In this document: one piece after another, positions 17,440-26,193 of the stretch
Layout: each line of letters starts with the position of its first letter
Numbering within the stretch: position 1 is the first letter of the stretch
Origin: Magnetococcales bacterium
GTDB taxonomy: Bacteria > Pseudomonadota > Magnetococcia > Magnetococcales > Magnetaquicoccaceae
Assembly (NCBI GenBank): GCA_011089965.1
Contig: JAANAU010000012.1
Span: 1 to 64,000 of the forward strand
DNA length: 64,000 bases
Direction: 5' to 3'
The notes under the pieces: model-generated
The model's input: only the letters and a program-made list of their open reading frames with translations
Database searches by the model: none
What the model was told of the DNA's origin: nothing
Made by a program: the position numbers and the translations under genes

Positions 17440-19281
17440 ATGAGACAGTGGGGCGTTCAAACCAGAAAATTCCAGGGCAGCACGTTGCTGGCCATGGCCG
17501 GTGCCATGGCGTTGGTGGTCGGAACCATGGCGTGTGGCGGTGGGGGGAGCAGCAGCAGCGGACCTTCATCTTCCACCAGCATTTCTGGTCTGAGTACCGA
17601 TGGTGCGGTCAAGGGCGGTACGGTCAAGGTCTTTTCCGGGGATGCGGCAACCACCTGTATGACAGATACCACAACAGGCCAGGACGGTACCTACAACCTG
17701 ACCGTTGGTTCCGGTTGTACCTTCCCGTTGCGCATCGAGGTGAGCGGCGGTATCGATGCCACGACCAATCTGAACAATGACCTGACCATGACCTCTTTTG
17801 TCACGGGTCCGACCCAGACCACGGCCAATGTCTCCCCATTGACCACCCTGATGACCGCAGCCCTGTTGGAGGCAGCCGGCGGCTCCTTTGACAAGCTGGA
17901 TGATCTGCCCAACACAGCCATTGATGCCATGGTCAAATCCGTGGGTACCTCTGCCCTGGCCGCGTTCGGATTTGGCGCGGACACCGGATCGGGTGCAGGA
18001 TTCAACCCGTTGAGTACGGCGCTCACCTCCACGGCCCAGAAAGAGGCCTATACGAAAGCTGCGGATGTTTTGGGTGAGACCCTCCGCAAAATCGCAACGC
18101 AAATGAAATCCAATGCCAACCCCAATGATGTGAAAGAGTTGGCCAAGAAGCTCGGCAAGAATCTGGGTGGCGGTAATGAGAGTCTGACCCTTGGCAATAC
18201 CACCCTGACCGGGACGGAATTGAACGCCTTGACCGAAGTCAACAAGGCGATCTCCACGGCACAGATGCTCTCTGGCAACTTCCCGCGTTCGTACCTGAAT
18301 GCGACCGGAGGTCAGACCATGACCAATGCCACCGTGAACACCCTGAGCCAGATTTCTACGTTGAGTTCAAGTCTGAAGCAACAGATGGCGATGTCTGCCA
18401 AGATTGCGGCGCTCATGACCAATATCCCGGGGTTGAGCACTTTGGCGACTCAGATGGCGAACATTGCCAACAGTGGCGGTGCTGCGCAGGGGATCAGTAT
18501 CACTGGCTTGGCCACCACGATTACCTCCGGGCAGCTTGGCCAAATCAAGACCGATGCCAATCGGTTGACGAATGCCACTTCTTTGATCGTCCAGCCCGTG
18601 ATCCGGGTGTTTGATTATCCCCAAGGCACCCTGAATTCCCGGACTACGCAGACCTTGGCCCAGACCGTGGCTGATAATGCCATGACCGCCAATGTTCCCA
18701 ACGCGCTGAATGCCAACAATCTGCGCAACGTGGCCAATGGTGGTGGTATGCCTCCGACCATCGACTTTGATCTGGACAACCTCGGCAATACCCCTGCTTC
18801 TGGCACGGTGGTCGTGACGGCCTCATTGTTTGACAGACGGACTGGAACCAATTTCACCAATGCGGCTTGTGATGCAGGCGAGCGTTGCATTACCGGTTCG
18901 ACGACCTTGAACTGGACCCGTACCGGCAACCGGATCTACTTGGAAGCACCGGCCAATGGGACCGCTTCTGTGACCTACCGGACTGCGAGTGCCACAACTT
19001 GGGGAACTGCCACGTTGACAAACAATGATGCGGATTTCATGGTCGTAACCGCTGCGGATGGCGCATTGGTTCCGGCAACCATGAAGTTCAAGGTGGCCAG
19101 ATTGTTTGCCTTGATGGACCAGTATGGCATGTCTCCAACTGGTACGACGGGTCAATATTTCTACCAGGTTGACATCAGCGGTTTGAACTTTGCCGGCTGC
19201 AATTCCACCCAGACAGGGCAGTGCAATCCGTCCAATGCCAAAAAGTTCGTGACGGTTCAGGGCACCCTCTCTGCCCAATGA
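17440..19281 (+). CDS. Large putative lipoprotein of unknown function
   Basis: A 613-residue exported protein. The N-terminus holds a basic region, a hydrophobic segment and a Cys followed by Gly/Ser-rich sequence (TMACGGGGSSSSGPSSS), typical of an outer-membrane or surface lipoprotein tether. A carboxypeptidase-like/SdrD-type segment follows (GTVKVFSGDA through GQDGTYNLTVGSGCTFPLRI). The long Thr/Asn/Ala-rich body has predicted helices, and Cys pairs appear near the C-terminus (CDAGERC, CNSTQTGQC). I do not recognise the family. AGGGAG lies nine bases before the ATG. It is monocistronic: its own promoter candidate lies upstream and a strong terminator follows. Confidence 0.75.
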   Translation: MRQWGVQTRKFQGSTLLAMAGAMALVVGTMACGGGGSSSSGPSSSTSISGLSTDGAVKGGTVKVFSGDAATTCMTDTTTGQDGTYNLTVGSGCTFPLRIEVSGGIDATTNLNNDLTMTSFVTGPTQTTANVSPLTTLMTAALLEAAGGSFDKLDDLPNTAIDAMVKSVGTSALAAFGFGADTGSGAGFNPLSTALTSTAQKEAYTKAADVLGETLRKIATQMKSNANPNDVKELAKKLGKNLGGGNESLTLGNTTLTGTELNALTEVNKAISTAQMLSGNFPRSYLNATGGQTMTNATVNTLSQISTLSSSLKQQMAMSAKIAALMTNIPGLSTLATQMANIANSGGAAQGISITGLATTITSGQLGQIKTDANRLTNATSLIVQPVIRVFDYPQGTLNSRTTQTLAQTVADNAMTANVPNALNANNLRNVANGGGMPPTIDFDLDNLGNTPASGTVVVTASLFDRRTGTNFTNAACDAGERCITGSTTLNWTRTGNRIYLEAPANGTASVTYRTASATTWGTATLTNNDADFMVVTAADGALVPATMKFKVARLFALMDQYGMSPTGTTGQYFYQVDISGLNFAGCNSTQTGQCNPSNAKKFVTVQGTLSAQ

Positions 19282-19303
19282 GCTGTTGGCCATTGTGATT
19301 ACA

Positions 19304-19335
19304 AAACGCGCCCGACTCTGGGCGCGTTTTTTTTT
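19304..19335 (+). terminator. Rho-independent terminator
   Basis: A ten-base perfect stem (AAACGCGCCC at 19304-19313 and its complement at 19320-19329) with loop GACTCT is followed by a run of nine T residues on the plus strand. It lies 23 bases after the stop of the large lipoprotein gene and separates it from the following outer-membrane protein gene. Confidence 0.95.
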
Positions 19336-19370
19336 GGTGGGATCCATTTGTCGGAGAACGAGGGCGTGTC

Positions 19371-20507
19371 ATGAGGAGAGAGCAATCCGGGTGGTGTTTT
19401 TTTTGGGGAGTGATGGCCGTGACCACGGTTGCCGGGGCTGCTCCTCTGGATGAGTTTCTGACTGCCAATCCCGGTTTTCAACCCTGGCATGGGGAGGGGG
19501 AGCTGGGTGTGGATTTGATGAACTCCACTGTGGATCTGTTCAAACTGCGTGGGGATCCGGATCCTCGCAACCCTGCCATCGGGGATTATCGTGGCGTGCA
19601 TCTGCGTGGCGGTCTGGCTTTGACCCGGCGGTTGTGGGTCGATGGCGGGGCCTGGTCCAGGAAGATCATCACCCCGTATGACAATGGAGAAAGCCTTACC
19701 TTGCAGGGTGGAATGCAGTTCCAGGTGGCGCAGGCATTCGGGGCTTTTCCGGCTGTGGCCTTGCGCATGAGCGGTTGGCGCGATTCCGCCTCCGAGGCGG
19801 TCAAAGGTTCATCCACCACCGTAACCTTGGGAGGGGTGACCGGAACCGCCCAGCAGATCCGGGTGGCAGAACCCCGCGATGAGCAGTTGCAATGGGATCT
19901 GATCTCGACCTGGAACCTTTCCAACCAAAGCACGCTCTCTTTTTCATTGGGGTATGGCAAGAGTCGGGTGGATTTTGACAATTTGTTCATCACCGATCTT
20001 TCCACCGATGCGCTTTCGGTTTCCGGACAGTTTCTCATCAAACCCCATACCGAGTTGAATGGATCGCGTGGCATTTCAGGCGTGTGTGTGAGTGCTTGTG
20101 ACCGGGTGTTGGATTTCACGGTCACGGACACAAACGGTCAACCTGTTCCTGATGGTTTGGCCATTGGCTACCAGTCGGACTATTTCCAGGTGGGCGGCAT
20201 GTATGCCTGGTTGAGTCCGGAGTGGCGGGCGCGTCTGGGCTATCGGTTCGTGAAGTGGAACCGGGATGTGGATACCTATGTCACCCAGATGGGCAAGGCG
20301 GTGATCGATTCCAACCATTTCTTGACCGGTGAGGTGGGATACAAACCCCCTCATAAATTCTTTGAACATGTGGGTTTTTTCCTGCGCGGGCAGGTGATGA
20401 TGAATCAGTTTGTCGGCGAGATCCCGTTCACCTATAATGCCTTCAGTGCCCACAAGTTCGAGAATCGCTATGGCCTGATCACCGTGGGCGTGACCGGGGG
20501 GTTCTGA
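19371..20507 (+). CDS. Putative outer-membrane beta-barrel protein
   Basis: A 378-residue exported protein with a signal peptide (WCFFWGVMAVTTVAGAA). The body is rich in alternating hydrophobic/polar strands and aromatic girdle residues (GGAWSRKII, LGYGKSRVDF, LGYRFVKWNRDVDTYV), and the chain ends in Phe (VGVTGGF), as usual for substrates of the BAM machinery. I do not recognise a specific porin family. A loop contains a Cys pair (GVCVSACDRV). The gene starts 36 bases after a terminator, so it needs its own promoter. The next gene follows after ten bases. Confidence 0.65.
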   Translation: MRREQSGWCFFWGVMAVTTVAGAAPLDEFLTANPGFQPWHGEGELGVDLMNSTVDLFKLRGDPDPRNPAIGDYRGVHLRGGLALTRRLWVDGGAWSRKIITPYDNGESLTLQGGMQFQVAQAFGAFPAVALRMSGWRDSASEAVKGSSTTVTLGGVTGTAQQIRVAEPRDEQLQWDLISTWNLSNQSTLSFSLGYGKSRVDFDNLFITDLSTDALSVSGQFLIKPHTELNGSRGISGVCVSACDRVLDFTVTDTNGQPVPDGLAIGYQSDYFQVGGMYAWLSPEWRARLGYRFVKWNRDVDTYVTQMGKAVIDSNHFLTGEVGYKPPHKFFEHVGFFLRGQVMMNQFVGEIPFTYNAFSAHKFENRYGLITVGVTGGF

Positions 20508-20517
20508 GGAGAGTGGC

Positions 20518-21105
20518 ATGCAGAACATCGATGTGGAACAACTTTTTGCGGATTTGAAACCGTATCTGGTCCACTGGATGGCGGAAAGAAACCAGGAGCA
20601 GGGGGTGACCCTCTATGACCTGGAGCTGCGGGAGCGGTTTCTGCGGGTGGAAGAGGAGCTGAAACACCTGCGTATCCAGACTCAGCAGTGGCTCGATCAA
20701 ACGGACAAACGTTTGATTCAGGTGGACAAGCGTTTAGATCAGGTGGACAAGAATCTGGACCTGATGCGCGCAGATATGAACCAACGCTTTGGGCTGGTGG
20801 ACAAGGTCTTTGCGCAGATCGATAAACGTTTCGATCAGGTTGATAAGCATTTTGAACAGATCGACAAGCGTCTGGATCAGGTTGATAAGCATTTTGAACA
20901 GGTGGACAGGCAGTTCGACCTGATGCGTGAAGAGATGAATCGACGGTTTGAGCAGGTGGATAAACGATTGGATCGTCAGGAGCAACTGCTGGGAAATCGT
21001 TTCATGGAGCTGAACCGTCGTCTGGATCTGTTCATGCGTTGGTCGTTTGGATTGACGATCACCCTGTCCGGCACTGTGATTGCCGTATTGAAGTTGTGGC
21101 AGTGA
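20518..21105 (+). CDS. Coiled-coil protein with heptad repeats and C-terminal membrane anchor
   Basis: A 195-residue protein whose residues 40-165 are built of heptads such as IDKRFDQVDKHFEQ and VDKRLDQVDKNLDLM, giving a long parallel coiled coil. A hydrophobic segment at about 172-190 (FGLTITLSGTVIAVLKL) should anchor the C-terminus in the inner membrane. The DNA keeps a 27-base perfect direct repeat with a period of 42 bases. The family resembles small DUF1640/Bdr-like coiled-coil proteins, but the function is unknown. It follows the beta-barrel gene by ten bases and probably shares its transcript. Confidence 0.75.
   Translation: MQNIDVEQLFADLKPYLVHWMAERNQEQGVTLYDLELRERFLRVEEELKHLRIQTQQWLDQTDKRLIQVDKRLDQVDKNLDLMRADMNQRFGLVDKVFAQIDKRFDQVDKHFEQIDKRLDQVDKHFEQVDRQFDLMREEMNRRFEQVDKRLDRQEQLLGNRFMELNRRLDLFMRWSFGLTITLSGTVIAVLKLWQ
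20833..20901 (+). repeat. 42-base-period direct repeat inside the coiled-coil gene
   Basis: The same 27 bases occur at 20833-20859 and 20875-20901. The period of 42 bases equals two heptads, so the repeat encodes QVDKHFEQ twice in frame. Perfect identity at the nucleotide level suggests recent slippage or gene conversion. Confidence 0.9.
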
Positions 21106-21118
21106 CGAGAAGAGTCTG

Positions 21119-21388
21119 TCATACGACAGGATGATAACGGTTGGGTGTGGGGATGGCGGGTGCACGCCATGGCATCAGGGGGGGGGCGATGGCATGCCGG
21201 GTTCGATAGGCGCTGCCGCCCATTTCCAAGAGTTCGCGGCCTGTGCCGATGCGTTCCTGGATGGCGGCCTCCAGCTCGCGCGTTGTGGCACAAAAACCCA
21301 GATGCACATCGACAAGCCGACTGTCCGAAGCCCAGAAATAGTCACCGGGTCCGCAAAACCATTCATGGAATCGATTCAGCGTCAACAT
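21119..21388 (-). CDS. Small hypothetical protein (89 aa)
   Basis: An 89-residue frame on the minus strand that begins MLTLNRFHEWFCGPGDYFW. A strong ribosome site, AGGAGG, lies eight bases upstream of the ATG, which is the main support. The product has no membrane segment; it contains an acidic helix (TTRELEAAIQERIGTGRELLE) and a Pro-rich C-terminus. The family is not recognised. It is convergent with the coiled-coil gene, and its 5' end faces the structured leader of the molybdopterin cluster. Confidence 0.55.
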   Translation of the reverse strand: MLTLNRFHEWFCGPGDYFWASDSRLVDVHLGFCATTRELEAAIQERIGTGRELLEMGGSAYRTRHAIAPPLMPWRAPAIPTPNRYHPVV

Positions 21389-21420
21389 GATGTCAGCCTC
21401 CTGAGATGGGTATGTTTATG

Positions 21421-21600
21421 GGGTACAGGCGCGCACCGCAGGTGAGCGAGACCGCGCAGTGCGCGCCACATGGGAACCAAAGCCTCCCCGGTGCCGCAAG
21501 CCGTGGAGCGGTTCAAACCGTACTTGGCAACCGGACGACCGGACTGGTGAGGCGGGCCAGGGCAAAGCCGTATTCCACATCACGCCAAGCTGTACATGTT
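21421..21600 (+). promoter_or_regulatory. Structured GC-rich RNA leader, candidate Moco riboswitch
   Basis: This stretch lacks a convincing gene but has strong folding potential. A perfect nine-base stem pairs 21428-21436 with 21459-21467 and encloses a smaller hairpin (GGT/ACC, loop GAGCGAG). Downstream are CGGT-TCAA-ACCG near 21509-21520, CCGG-ACGA-CCGG near 21531-21542 and a long-range GCCTC/GAGGC pair (21482-21486 with 21548-21552), giving a multibranched fold. The next plus-strand genes all make molybdenum cofactor, so a Moco-sensing RNA is the natural guess. I cannot confirm that it matches the Moco RNA consensus, and about 200 bases separate it from the moaE start. Confidence 0.4.
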
Positions 21601-21677
21601 TTTAGATGCAAAATGTGTGCTGATTGTTCCCAATGGCGTGATTGTTGAGCTGTGAGGATGGACCAGGGTGTGCGGAG

Positions 21678-21767
21678 GTGATTTTTCAGGCAATTCTTGC
21701 CGCTTCAGGAGTCATTTCCGGGGGAATGGTTGCCGGGTGGATGGGATGGCGTTATGATGATGGTTGA
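21678..21767 (+). CDS. Possible very small membrane peptide (29 aa)
   Basis: A GTG-initiated frame encodes 29 residues: a hydrophobic Gly/Ala-rich core (ILAASGVISGGMVAGWMGW) and a charged end RYDDG. The composition is that of a single-pass membrane peptide. GGAGGTGA, an eight-base match to the anti-Shine-Dalgarno sequence, overlaps the GTG at 21674-21681, so it cannot serve that start, and no ATG lies at the right distance. Translation is therefore doubtful; the ribosome site may instead belong to a leader-control element. Confidence 0.2.
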   Translation: MIFQAILAASGVISGGMVAGWMGWRYDDG

Positions 21768-21803
21768 CGCTTGATCTGGTTTTGGCAGGGTGATGGGTGG
21801 GCC

Positions 21804-22841
21804 ATGATTCGTATTCAGACGGAAGATTTTTCGGTGCAGCAGGAGGTGGCGGCCCTGATTGCGGGACGTACCGTGGTGGGTGGTGTGGTCAGTTTTGTGG
21901 GTACGGTACGCGACTATACCAGCGGGGATCAGGTCGTGGCCATGGAGCTGGAACACTATCCCGGGATGACCGAATCGGAGTTGATGCGTATCGAAGTGGC
22001 GGCGCGTGCCCGTTTTTCCGTCGAAGAGCTGTTGGTGGTGCATCGGGTGGGGCGGTTGGCAGTTGGAGAAAACATCGTGTTGGTGGTGGCTGCGGCGCGT
22101 CATCGTGCCGATGCCTTTGACGCCTGCCGTTACCTGATTGACCATCTGAAACTGTATGCCACCTTTTGGAAAAAAGAGATCACGGCTCAGGGTGGGCCGC
22201 GTTGGGTGGATGGTTGTCCAGGGTGCGAGGCGGCTGCCGGGCAGTGGGGTCGGCAGGAGCAGAGGGAGCAGAGGATGGGGGATCTGGAACATCGGCACGA
22301 TTGCAGACATACCCGACAGGAGAAAGGGTCCGGGTCTGGTGCCTCTGGGCATAAGGTGGCGTGGCCAGGTTTGCGGGTTGGAATCGTGACTTTGTCGGAC
22401 AGTCGGGATCGGGCCTCGGACAAGAGTGGGGATGCCTTGGAAGGGGTGGTATTGGGCTATGGCGGGATGGTGGCGGCGCGGGTGCTGTTGCCCGATGACC
22501 GGGAGCGGATTGAAGGGGTGTTGCGGGAGTGGGCGGATGGCGGTGGGTATGATCTGATTCTGACCACCGGCGGAACAGGTCCGGGTCCGCGCGATGTGAC
22601 GCCCGAAGCCACGCGCGCCGTGTGTGATCGGGAGTTGCCGGGATTTGCCGAGTTGATCCGGGCTGCTGGTCTGGAACAGGTACGTTCGGCGGTTTTGACC
22701 CGTGGGGTGAGTGCCTTCCGTGGAACAACCTTGGTGATCAATTTGCCGGGTTCCACGCGCGGGGCGGTACACAGTTTGGCTGCTGTGGCGGATCTGGTGC
22801 CGCACGCCGTGCGCATGGCGCGCGGGGGTGGACATTCTTGA
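21804..22841 (+). CDS. MoaE-MogA fusion: molybdopterin synthase large subunit fused to molybdopterin adenylyltransferase
   Basis: A 345-residue bifunctional protein. Residues 1-140 are MoaE, with the active-site lysine segment HLKLYATFWKKEI and the family start RIQTEDFSV. A polar linker of about 45 residues (rich in Gln, Arg, His, Ser and Gly) follows. Residues 185-340 are a MogA/MoaB domain with GIVTLSDSRDRASDKSG and the nucleotide/MPT site ILTTGGTGPGPRDVTPEA. MoaE with MoaD converts cPMP to molybdopterin, and MogA adenylates it before MoeA inserts Mo. The fusion joins steps two and three. MoaD is not encoded in the window. MoeA follows 28 bases after the stop. Confidence 0.92.
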   Translation: MIRIQTEDFSVQQEVAALIAGRTVVGGVVSFVGTVRDYTSGDQVVAMELEHYPGMTESELMRIEVAARARFSVEELLVVHRVGRLAVGENIVLVVAAARHRADAFDACRYLIDHLKLYATFWKKEITAQGGPRWVDGCPGCEAAAGQWGRQEQREQRMGDLEHRHDCRHTRQEKGSGSGASGHKVAWPGLRVGIVTLSDSRDRASDKSGDALEGVVLGYGGMVAARVLLPDDRERIEGVLREWADGGGYDLILTTGGTGPGPRDVTPEATRAVCDRELPGFAELIRAAGLEQVRSAVLTRGVSAFRGTTLVINLPGSTRGAVHSLAAVADLVPHAVRMARGGGHS

Positions 22842-22869
22842 ATCTATCGTGGCGTGAGGTGTTGTTCGG

Positions 22870-24078
22870 ATGATTGCCTTTGATGAGGCCTATGCTCGTG
22901 TCCTGGCCGAGACCAGGCCTGTGGTTGGGATGGAGTTGTTGCGTGTGGAGGATGCCCTGGGCCGGGTATTGGCGGCTCCGATCCTGGCTGGTTTTGATGT
23001 GCCCAACCATGCCAATTCGGCCATGGATGGGTATGCCGTGCGCACGGTGGATCTGGCGGCAGGGGGTGAGACCACCTTGACCGTGGTGGCCGATCTGCCG
23101 GCTGGAGAGCGTCTGGAGCGTACCATGCAGGCCAGAGAAGCGGTGCGCATCATGACTGGCGCGCCGATTCCTCCAGGATGTGACTGCGTGGTGATGCAGG
23201 AGTTGGTGCGTCGGGTTGGGGATCAGGTGACGGTGCCTGCCGGGCGCGTTCCGGGCGAGAACATCCGACCGGCTGGCGAGGATATCCAGGCCGGATCCGT
23301 GGTTCTGCCCCGGGGCACCCGTTTGCGTCCGGCCCATTTGGGGTTGTTGACCGCATTGGGATGGGAGCAGGTCGAGGTGTGGCGGCGTCCGGTGGTGGCG
23401 TTGTTGTCCACGGGCAATGAGGTGGTGGAACCGGGAACGCCGTTGCTGCCCGGACAGGTGTATGACAGCAATCGCACCACACTGCGGGCCGCCTTGCAGG
23501 CTCTTGGGGTGGTGGTATTGGATCTGGGGGTGGTGCGGGATGATCGGGAGGCCATTGCAGCGGCCTTGGTGCGCGGCGGGGCGGAAGCCGATGCCGTGAT
23601 CACCACCGGCGGGGTGTCGGTTGGGGATCACGATCTGGTCAAGGAGGTTCTGGAGGGGCAGGGTGCCATTCATTTTTGGCAGGTGGCCATGAAACCGGGC
23701 AAGCCCCAGGCATACGGACAGTTGGGTCAGGCCCGTTTTTTTGGTTTGCCGGGCAATCCGGTCTCTGGTCTGGCGGTCTTTTTATTGATCGTGCGTCCGG
23801 CGTTGTTGCGCATGATGGGGGCATTGGATGAGCCGCCCAGGCGCATGCAGGCCGTTTTTCGGGGTGCGCTCAACAAAAAACACAACCGGATGGATTTTCT
23901 GCGTGGCATTGCCCATGGCGACGAACAGGGAGAGGTGTGGGTTGAGACCACCGGACCCCAGGGCTCCGGCATCCTGACCAGTTTTGCCAAAGCCAATGTG
24001 TTGATCATTCTGCCGGAGGCTCCGGTCCGGCTGGTTGATGGGGATAAGGTACGGATTCAGTGGATCGACCATGACTGA
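22870..24078 (+). CDS. moeA: Molybdopterin molybdenumtransferase MoeA
   Basis: A 402-residue enzyme that inserts molybdate into adenylated molybdopterin. The typical features are present: an N-terminal linker domain with [18 protein letters not shown], the MPT-binding domain with [11 protein letters not shown] and [16 protein letters not shown], the [11 protein letters not shown] loop and a C-terminal beta-barrel. Length is standard. It lies between the MoaE-MogA fusion and moaC, and its last codons overlap the moaC start (ATGACTGA), so translation is coupled. Confidence 0.95.
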   Translation: MIAFDEAYARVLAETRPVVGMELLRVEDALGRVLAAPILAGFDVPNHANSAMDGYAVRTVDLAAGGETTLTVVADLPAGERLERTMQAREAVRIMTGAPIPPGCDCVVMQELVRRVGDQVTVPAGRVPGENIRPAGEDIQAGSVVLPRGTRLRPAHLGLLTALGWEQVEVWRRPVVALLSTGNEVVEPGTPLLPGQVYDSNRTTLRAALQALGVVVLDLGVVRDDREAIAAALVRGGAEADAVITTGGVSVGDHDLVKEVLEGQGAIHFWQVAMKPGKPQAYGQLGQARFFGLPGNPVSGLAVFLLIVRPALLRMMGALDEPPRRMQAVFRGALNKKHNRMDFLRGIAHGDEQGEVWVETTGPQGSGILTSFAKANVLIILPEAPVRLVDGDKVRIQWIDHD

Positions 24079-24571
24079 CTCTTTGACCCATTTCGATGCC
24101 CAGGGTGCTGCGCGCATGGTGGATGTTTCGGCCAAGGCAGTGACCGAACGGGTGGCAGTGGCAGGCGGTGAGGTGGTGATGGCCCCGGAGACCTTGCGTT
24201 TGATCCTGGATCGGGGGCTGACCAAAGGGGATGTCCTGGAGACCGCCCGGCTGGCAGGCATCATGGCTGCCAAACGGGTCGATCTGCTGATTCCTTTGTG
24301 TCACACCTTGGATCTGACTTCGGTGGCGGTCGAGTTTGAGCCGGATCTGGAGCGTCATCGGGTGCGGATGCGCGCCGTGGTCAAATCTCTGGGACGCACG
24401 GGTGTGGAGATGGAGGCCTTGACTGCCGTGGCCGTGGCTGGTTTGACCATCTATGACATGTGCAAGGCTGTGGATCGCAGCATGGTGATCGGTGCGGTGC
24501 GGCTTTTGGAAAAGCGTGGCGGCAAGAGTGGTCACTTCGTGCGGACCGGAAGAGATGGCGATGTTGACTGA
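24071..24571 (+). CDS. moaC: Cyclic pyranopterin monophosphate synthase MoaC
   Basis: A 166-residue enzyme that makes cPMP from the MoaA product. Family motifs are seen: start [19 protein letters not shown], the core [29 protein letters not shown] and the active-site segment [11 protein letters not shown] with the catalytic Lys/Asp. The ATG at 24071 overlaps the end of moeA by eight bases and gives the normal N-terminus; a longer frame from 24035 would lie inside moeA. MoaA follows 37 bases later. Confidence 0.95.
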   Translation: MTDSLTHFDAQGAARMVDVSAKAVTERVAVAGGEVVMAPETLRLILDRGLTKGDVLETARLAGIMAAKRVDLLIPLCHTLDLTSVAVEFEPDLERHRVRMRAVVKSLGRTGVEMEALTAVAVAGLTIYDMCKAVDRSMVIGAVRLLEKRGGKSGHFVRTGRDGDVD

Positions 24572-24608
24572 GTCTGTTTTTTTTTGCATCAAGTGATACG
24601 AGGCACAG

Positions 24609-25607
24609 ATGGCCTTGATCGACTCCTTTGGGCGTGCGATCCGTTATTTACGGGTTTCGGTGACGGATCGCTGCAATCTGCAATGTGATTATTGTCGTCC
24701 GGCAGGAGAACCGATCCTGCCAACACATGAGCAGCTTCTGACCCTGGAAGAGATCGCCCGGCTGGGGCGGATCTTTGTCGGGTTGGGGATTGACCGGATC
24801 CGTCTGACCGGGGGTGAACCGTTGTTGCGGCGCAATCTGGTCACCCTGGTGGGCAATCTGGCTGCAATACCGGGGTTGCACGAATTGTCTTTGACCACCA
24901 ATGCCCTGCTGTTGGATCGGTTTGCTCTGGCGTTGCGGCAGGCCGGATTGCAACGGGTCAATATCTCTTTGGACACTCTGGACCCTGCGACCTTTTTCCG
25001 TATCACGCAAGGTGGAGATGTGCTGCGGGTGCTGGCCGGGATCGAGGCCGCAGTGGCGGCTGGTTTGCATCCGGTCAAGATCAATATGGTGGTGATGCGG
25101 GGGGTAAACGACCACGAAATCCCGAATATGATCGCTTTTGCGGTGCAGCATGGTCTGGTGTTGCGTTTTATTGAAACCATGCCTGTGGGGCGGGCGGGTT
25201 TGAACTCTGCCGAACGTTATGTGTCGGCAGATGAAATCGTGGCTTTGGCGCGCGCAGGTGATGGTCAAGAGTGGATTCCTGTGTTGCATCCCAAGGAACA
25301 AGGTTCCGGTCCGGCGCGTTATTTCCGCATTCCAGGCAGCATGGCCGAAGTGGGGATCATTTCAGCCCGTTCCCGTCATTTTTGCGATACCTGCAACCGC
25401 ATGCGTCTGACATCGCGCGGTGAACTGGTGCTGTGTCTGGGTGGCATGGATCAGGTGGATTTGAAAACTTCCATGCGTGGCGGTGCAACCGATGCGGAGT
25501 TGGCGGCACTGATCCTGGATGCTGTGCTGCGCAAACCGCAACGTCACCACTTCGAGTTGGGCGCTGACTCCGGATCTGCCTGGAACATGTCCGGTCTGGG
25601 TGGGTGA
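24609..25607 (+). CDS. moaA: GTP 3',8-cyclase MoaA
   Basis: A 332-residue radical SAM enzyme that starts molybdenum cofactor synthesis from GTP. The SAM-binding cluster is C22-x3-C26-x2-C29 (CNLQCDYC). The second, substrate-binding cluster is C259-x2-C262-x13-C276 (CDTCNRM ... VLC). The chain ends in Gly-Gly, needed for activity in this family. MoaA and MoaC are last in the cluster moaE::mogA-moeA-moaC-moaA. It is convergent with the CigR-like gene, with seven bases between the stops. Confidence 0.96.
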   Translation: MALIDSFGRAIRYLRVSVTDRCNLQCDYCRPAGEPILPTHEQLLTLEEIARLGRIFVGLGIDRIRLTGGEPLLRRNLVTLVGNLAAIPGLHELSLTTNALLLDRFALALRQAGLQRVNISLDTLDPATFFRITQGGDVLRVLAGIEAAVAAGLHPVKINMVVMRGVNDHEIPNMIAFAVQHGLVLRFIETMPVGRAGLNSAERYVSADEIVALARAGDGQEWIPVLHPKEQGSGPARYFRIPGSMAEVGIISARSRHFCDTCNRMRLTSRGELVLCLGGMDQVDLKTSMRGGATDAELAALILDAVLRKPQRHHFELGADSGSAWNMSGLGG

Positions 25608-25614
25608 GACCCGG

Positions 25615-26091
25615 TTATTTTTGTCCCAGATCCTGGATGGCATCCACCACGCGATTGCCAAGTACGGCTATTTTTAAAATATCTGCTGCCACCCGAACAT
25701 AACGATATTCTGGAGTGACCCCGCCGAGCAGTCGGATCAGCTCCGGAGGTACACTCTGGATTGCCACATCGCGCGGCAAAGGTTGGCCCACGGTCCATTT
25801 CTTGGCCTGTCCAGGCGGCAGGCACCCCTGGTTCTTCTTGGCCAGTCCGGGGGGACATTGGTTCTGTTTCAACTCCCTGGCAAAATAGCTCCGTACGGTT
25901 TCATGATCTTGAGTCTTGAACCCGACCTCGGTCTGGGCAGTGCCTTCCCCTCTGCCAGGATGTTTCGTGTGTTGTTCCGGCTCTTTCCCTCCCCCTTTGC
26001 CTGCCCAGGCCGGGCGCTCTGCCTGGAGTGGGTTGGCCAGCATCAGGGCGCTGATGCCAAGGATAATCTGGATGGTCAAAAATCTTTTCAT
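25615..26091 (-). CDS. CigR/RcnB-like secreted protein
   Basis: A 158-residue exported protein with a signal peptide (IQIILGISALMLANPLQA). The middle carries the signature CPPGLAKKNQGCLPPGQAKK, found in RcnB and CigR-type periplasmic proteins, and the C-terminal segment YRYVRVAADILKIAVLGNRVVDAI matches the CigR group. RcnB relatives modulate metal export and CigR is an antivirulence factor in Salmonella; which role applies here is unknown. The gene is divergent from the molybdoenzyme operon and shares its control region. Confidence 0.75.
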   Translation of the reverse strand: MKRFLTIQIILGISALMLANPLQAERPAWAGKGGGKEPEQHTKHPGRGEGTAQTEVGFKTQDHETVRSYFARELKQNQCPPGLAKKNQGCLPPGQAKKWTVGQPLPRDVAIQSVPPELIRLLGGVTPEYRYVRVAADILKIAVLGNRVVDAIQDLGQK

Positions 26092-26193
26092 GGCGACTGC
26101 TTTTCCGTTTCGTTATGGACAGGAGTATGAATGATATCCATTTTTATCATGCTGGGCAAGTTCCCGATTGAAGAAAAAAAAACGGTTGAAAAA

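Noticed and set aside
21421-21600. Cobalamin riboswitch or group II intron fragment
   Set aside because: I found no B12-box-like sequence, and no GUGYG start or domain V with its catalytic triad. The hairpins and the gene context fit a Moco-type leader better.
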